From contig MU004201.1 in the NCBI GenBank assembly GCA_010093605.1, positions 541,240-588,294 of the forward strand: DNA of 47,055 nucleotides, in the 5' to 3' direction. Both the position numbers and the translations under genes were made by a program. The DNA is from Lophium mytilinum (lineage: Eukaryota > Ascomycota > Dothideomycetes > Mytilinidiales > Mytilinidiaceae). This document shows, piece by piece, positions 43,206-47,055 of this stretch (the stretch's first letter is position 1; every line of letters begins with the position of its first letter). The notes beneath the pieces were generated by a model. It worked only from the letters and a program-made list of their open reading frames with translations. It had not been told where the DNA came from and did not search any database.

Positions 43206-44504
43206 CTAAAAAACAAGCTCTGCTTTATTGATGTTGGCTTTAGTGGAGTCGACAACTTTTAGACGACGACCATTGTAGATGCCGCTTAGAAGCATTATAA
43301 GAAGGCTATTATCCAGCTGTCCTCCTAGAAGAAATCGTTGAAGTCTCCGTTCTAAGTTAGCCGCGTTTGAATAATTGAACCACGGTGGGGGAACGTTATA
43401 GGCGATGAATGCCTTGATTAGACGAGCGATGTTTTTATCTTCTGAACCTTTAGAGATTGGTATATAGGCGGGGGCGATATATAGCGCCAAGTCCTTGTCG
43501 TCTAATATCTTGATTGGCGCTGGAGCTTTGCTCTTAGAGATTTTAAAACGATTGCCTGTTAACAGATTTTTGCCGCAGGGGGTTTTTATGCCTTTCTTGC
43601 TAGGTTTATCGCCTTCCTTGCTAGGCCTGCACCATCGGTAATCCTCTGGCGTGTCCGGCCATAATGGGTCCTCAAAATTCATAGAGACAGTAAAATTCTC
43701 GCCGGCATTGAGAACCTGGTGGTAGGTCTTAGGTAGGGTTACCATCATCTATCCCGCGGACTGTTCGATAATGGTGTAATCAATGTCCCACTCCTTTAGG
43801 AGTTCCGGCTTAAGAAGGACGTCGAGATGTCGGACAAATTGGAAACAGAAGGAATTCGACTTCTCAAGCTCGAAAAGGGTCTTTAGTTTCTCCTTAAGAT
43901 CTTTCTGTGCACTAGGAGGGACAAGCAGCTAGACCTTAGGTGCCCCCACGACTAGTAGATTAACCGAACTAGTGTATCCATCTTCTAGGTGCATACTGGC
44001 TGGCGTACTAGAGTATCTACTAACATACCAATACGGGATGTTGATACCAGGGAGATTGCCCTTAAATCTTCGGCGGAGTTTCTCTCCTGCGTGTATAAGA
44101 GAAGTAACAGAATAAGTTCCTAATTTAGGGCTATAGTAGTACGGTAGGCGGTCTAGAGGTAGGTTGTTGATAGTTTTGTTAAAGAAGTCTTTAGGATTAA
44201 GTGCAGGCTTATCCTAAGGAGTAGGGTATTTGTTTGGAAATATAAAAGGTTTTTCTTCGGTGACGTATGTGTGGACGAAGCCATTATTGCGGTTAGATGC
44301 GAAGCGAAGGGCTGTGACTTCGCGACATTTGCGTGGTGTTTTAGCCGGTATGCCATCCGGCTTAATCCGGGGGAGATCATCAACAGTGAATACCATGAAG
44401 CCGAATTTACTGGCGGCTCCGTTAGTTTTGGCCTTTATTGTAGCTACCATGTTCTGTCCTAGATCTTTCACCTTGCATGTGCGATGGTAAATTGGTAGGG
44501 GATC

Positions 44505-44600
44505 CTAACCGTAATGACAACGGTAGCTAGTAATAATATTATTACTAGTGTCATCGGGTAACGGTAGTAAACAACGGTAGTAAACAACGGTAGTAATAAA
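44505..44600. repeat. Palindrome and ACGGTAGTAAACA repeats at the compartment border
   Basis: 44527-44548 is a perfect 22-bp palindrome (CTAGTAATAAT and its complement). Both flanks carry ATGACA or its complement. It is followed by three near-copies of ACGGTAGTAAACA between 44561 and 44596. To the left lies the JmjC gene, to the right AT-rich decayed sequence. It may be the end of a transposon or an accidental junction. Confidence 0.65.
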
Positions 44601-46240
44601 AAGGGTTAGTTTCTAAGAGTTCTCTATATAATTTAGTATTACTAGCGTATATTTTATATAGGGACGCTAATTTAATAAGGGTTAGGCTATTTAAATATTA
44701 AATATATATATTTATTTTTATATATACTAATAATACTTAGAATATTTTAAGTAGTACTAGTATATACTATAATAGCGCTAGGCTAATACTAGATATACTA
44801 AGTAGATATAGTCTATTTAGATTTATATAGAAGCTAAGCTATACTACTTAATAATAATTATATATTAAACCCCTTTAAAAAAATAGTTTAATACTTTACC
44901 TAATAAAATAGATAAATATAGTAAGGGTTAGTAGTTATAGTATATAGAAGTACTATTTTATAATAAAGCGTCTATATTATTACTACTAGTACTATTTTAA
45001 CTATTAGATACCTAATATTTAACTTAGTTTCTTAATATAGCATATACTAGATTACTTAAAAATCAAAAGTAATAACTATTACTGAAAATAATTAAGCAAT
45101 TTTAAAAGCATATTAACGGGCATAAAAGCGCGGTTATAGTAAAATTATTTTTATAAGATTTGGTAAATATTTCACTAAGCTACTTAAAGTAGCTTTAGTA
45201 AGCTTATTTTATATAGCAGGGACGTTGAATTAGAGCTCGTTTTAGTGCTAAAACCTTATTTTAACGCCGCGATTTCTAATTAAAAGCAAAATAATAGCTA
45301 AACTAAAGCGTTTTAAATTATTTTTAATTCCTAATATAGTAGAATTTTGCATAGAATAGAGAAAAAATATAAAAAATATAATATTACTAAAATAATATAT
45401 ATATATATATAGATACCTTAGAAAGTATTAAATATAGCTAATAGTAGATACTATAGTAATTACCTCTTATACTAGTATTTTAAATTACTACTATATATAA
45501 TATATTATATCTAGATTATATCTAGAAAATATTTCTAATATATTAAGTATCTATAGTAAGTAAGAATTATCTATTCTATAAGATTATATATAGGTAATAG
45601 TACCTTACTAGTATATTTAGGATATAATTACTAGTATAGTATATATATAGTATTAAACTAGATATAAGAGATCTTAGAAAGCTAATATAATATATACTTT
45701 AATACTAAGGCTTACTACTCTTTAAAGGTAATAATAAAAATAACCCTTTTAAATTTCTATTCTAGCTTAGTAATATATATTTCTACTCTATATAGCTTTA
45801 TTATAAAGCTATTTAAGTTATATAAGATTCTATAAGAGAAATTCTATTAAAGTTCTATAATACCTACTTTTATACTTAGGCCTATTACTACCTAAAATAA
45901 GAAATTAGAATTAACCCTTAAAAATTTATCTATCCGCCTAAGACTAAAACCTTTAACTACTAATACTAAAAAATACTAGATGCCTAAACTTTAGAAGGGT
46001 AGAATTAGTAGAAACTTTTATATACTATAAAGACTTTAACTTAAGTTATTCTTAGTAGTATCTTAAAACCTAGATAACTATATAACTAAAAATAATAATC
46101 TAGTACTTTTAAGTTTCTATATTATTAACTAGACCCTATCTAGATAGCTAAGGGCGTTTTAAAAGGTATCTATTAGTAGTTATAAAGAAGTATAAACCCA
46201 CAATTTTTTTTTAATTTTATAGCTATACTATTAACTCCTT
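44601..46240. other. AT-rich RIP-type desert
   Basis: TA-rich sequence with no long frame on either strand. With TAG/TAA back-read, the plus strand near 45940-46060 gives YPPKTKTFNY and KLLYTIKTLT, hinting at an old coding repeat. A TATATA run occurs at 45400-45411. No terminal repeats were identified. Confidence 0.5.
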
Positions 46241-46259
46241 ACTCCTTTTACAAATAACT

Positions 46260-46350
46260 AGCAAGCTAAATTACACTTAAACCAAGAATTCAGAATAGTC
46301 AAGCGAGTTAAGCGAGTCAAGTTCAGCCCAATTAATACCCCCCCTAATAT
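46260..46350. repeat. GTCAAGCGAGTTAAGCGAG motif cluster
   Basis: AAGCGAGT recurs at about 46300 and 46310 inside ...GAATAGTCAAGCGAGTTAAG... then CGAGTCAAGTTCAGCCC. Such tandem direct motifs resemble subterminal or terminal repeats of fungal Tc1/pogo-like elements, but no inverted partner was found in the window. Confidence 0.3.
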
Positions 46351-46440
46351 CTTTATCTACCTATATATAGTTTCTATAGTAAAATATTAACTTTTAAAGC
46401 TTTCTAGTAAATATAAGTAATAGATATTAACTTACGGGTC

Positions 46441-46978
46441 TTAAAACCAGTTAGAAGGGCCAGCATCTTCAGTCGAATAGAGAGTAGAAGAGTTGGAAGG
46501 GAAAAAAGAGCTAGAATAGCTATTTTCAACAGAAGCCTTCTCCTTTTCCTTAAGAGAAGTAAGGGGTTTTTTAGCAGCAGTAGCAGCAGTTAGAAGCTCT
46601 AATTAAAGTATAAATTAGCCTAATATAAAAGGTAAAAAAGGGTTAAAAGATAAGTACTTACTTTCTTCTAAATTGCGAATTTCTCCAGCATAGCATTCAC
46701 CTAGAATTTGCAATTGAACTTCCAAATTTGTGGAAATCCTTTCCAGCGTCTCAACCCTTCTAAAAAAAAAGATTAGTATACTAGAAAGTATATAGAAGGG
46801 TTTGCATTAAAGGGAAAGTTAAAAAAGTTAATAGAAAATAGTAAACTTACTCCTTCAACTTACACTCTCTAGGTTTAGTTTTGCTCCCCTTAGGTCTTCC
46901 ACCCTTTGCAGTAGATTTCTGCACTCTAAAAGCGCGAGAAATCATTGGAATAATTACTTGAGGTGAAAGAGCTCTCAT
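46441..46978 (-). CDS. Intact three-exon gene: AT-hook-like, coiled-coil protein, 127 aa
   Basis: Minus-strand exons are 46851-46978, 46662-46759 and 46441-46598. The introns are 46760-46850 (91 bp, GTAAGT...TACTAATC...TTTAG) and 46599-46661 (63 bp, GTAAGT...TTAG). All junctions are in phase and give one 127-residue frame ending in TAA. The first ATG downstream of the TATA-like box was chosen. The N-terminus carries KGGRPKGSKTK (residues about 25-35), an AT-hook-like DNA minor-groove motif. A heptad-like segment follows (RVETLERISTNLEVQLQILG, about 44-63), then an acidic/Ser-rich tail ending AGPSNWF. No premature stop occurs, unlike every neighbour. Probably nuclear. Function unknown; it might be a transposon accessory gene or a host gene. 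Confidence 0.68.
46599..46661 (-). other. Intron 2 of the AT-hook-like gene
   Basis: 63 bp, GTAAGTACTT at the donor and TTTAATTAG at the acceptor. Splicing fuses EE-A with AG to encode Lys. Confidence 0.65.
46760..46850 (-). other. Intron 1 of the AT-hook-like gene
   Basis: 91 bp, GTAAGTTTAC at the donor, a TACTAATC branch-like motif, and a poly-T acceptor ending TTTAG. Splicing completes a Glu codon. Confidence 0.68.
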
Positions 46979-47040
46979 CTTTTATTGTTGGAAGAAAGAG
47001 AAGAGAGTTAGATAAAGAAATAAAGAGTTATCTTAGGGTT

Positions 47041-47050
47041 CTTTTATATC
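47041..47050 (-). promoter_or_regulatory. TATA-like box of the AT-hook-like gene
   Basis: The minus strand reads GATATAAAAG about 63-72 bp upstream of the ATG, followed by a pyrimidine-rich leader (CTCTCTTCTCTTTCTTCC), a common fungal core-promoter arrangement. The window ends just beyond, so further upstream elements cannot be seen. Confidence 0.5.
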
Positions 47051-47055
47051 TAATA

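Larger units (their letters stand above)
41870..44471 (-). pseudogene. JmjC-domain protein gene, RIP-mutated
   Basis: One minus frame runs from 44471 to about 42840 with seven internal stops, all TAG/TAA. The JmjC domain is clear: GINIPYWYVSRYSSTPASMH begins the fold near 44040, with the metal ligands in MHLEDG (His and Glu, about 43980). Then come GAPKV*LLVPP (family Trp is a TAG), FVRHLDVLLKPELLKEWDID, and MMVTLPKTYHQVLNAGENF (third ligand His, about 43721). JmjC proteins are Fe(II)/2-oxoglutarate oxygenases, often histone demethylases. After a frame change near 42800 the C-terminal part reads YLFNRPPGS, DDTSPTDSILRCLRELKVV and HEFVQLEKSISKDIKQA to at least 41870. All three ligands remain, but the gene is broken. 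The start is unsure; the frame continues slightly upstream. Confidence 0.8.

Noticed and set aside
44230-44490. Two plus-strand frames (44230-44490, 44271-44462)
   Set aside because: They are antisense shadows of the JmjC N-terminal frame on the minus strand.
21426-44500. The idea that the island is a complete Starship-type giant transposon or an endogenous large virus
   Set aside because: No DUF3435-type captain tyrosine recombinase, capsid or polymerase motifs were recognised, and no matching end repeats at 21430 and 44500.
44536-44548. TATTATTAC within the palindrome, matching the NANTATTAC nick-site consensus of circular ssDNA virus origins
   Set aside because: The 9-mer is in the stem of an AT-rich palindrome and not in a loop, there is no Rep-like coding sequence nearby, and such short AT-rich matches arise by chance.
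46404-46435. GTAAGT...TTTACTAG just after the stop of the AT-hook-like gene, a possible third intron
   Set aside because: Only 32 bp, shorter than normal fungal introns, and downstream of an in-frame TAA.

Overview
The window looks like nuclear DNA of a filamentous ascomycete (Pezizomycotina) with a history of repeat-induced point mutation (RIP) or a very similar C:G-to-T:A process. Recognisable coding frames are broken almost only by TAA and TAG, at places where the family expects Gln or Trp, and hardly ever by TGA. Introns, where visible, have fungal GTAAGT / CTAAC / YAG signals. The longest open frames are only 60-180 codons, so nearly everything annotated here is a relic. The exception is one small three-exon gene at the right edge.

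Layout. (a) 1-14667: a minus-strand Ty1/Copia retrotransposon, split by two later insertions: a plus-strand Tad-like LINE (6907-13154, 17-bp target duplication) and a MULE DNA transposon (2739-5533, ~105-bp terminal inverted repeats, 8-bp target duplication). Removing each insertion with one target copy restores the Copia reading frame. Its 5' LTR (14405-14667) and half-tRNA-iMet-type primer site are visible. The 3' LTR is not in the window. (b) 14668-21425: AT-rich relics, large GATA/TATC arrays, an inverted LINE 3' fragment split by a solo LTR, a minus-strand hAT transposase pseudogene (17716-20086) with two in-phase introns filled with GATA repeats, and a second solo LTR. The two solo LTRs belong to the Copia family above, and all three LTRs carry an internal TATC tract.

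(c) 21426-44500: a GC-balanced island without recognisable transposons. It holds decayed low-copy genes and many unrelated minisatellites. Three genes are recognisable: a plus-strand gene with three Cys-x-Cys...His repeats and an ATP-grasp-like C-terminus (27978-29735), a plus-strand PD-(D/E)XK nuclease-like gene of the fungal PDDEXK_12 type (38727-40244), and a large minus-strand JmjC-domain gene (about 41870-44471, perhaps extending to 41190). Other stretches show coding traces whose strand cannot be decided by eye.

(d) 44500-47055: an abrupt return to AT-rich, RIP-like sequence, starting at a perfect 22-bp palindrome. It ends in an intact minus-strand gene (46441-46978, 127 aa, two introns) encoding an AT-hook-like, coiled-coil protein, with a TATA-like box just inside the window edge.

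Together the window reads as a two-compartment fungal accessory region: mutated transposon nests on both sides of an island of dying genes. No rRNA, tRNA, CRISPR or bacterial operon structure was found.
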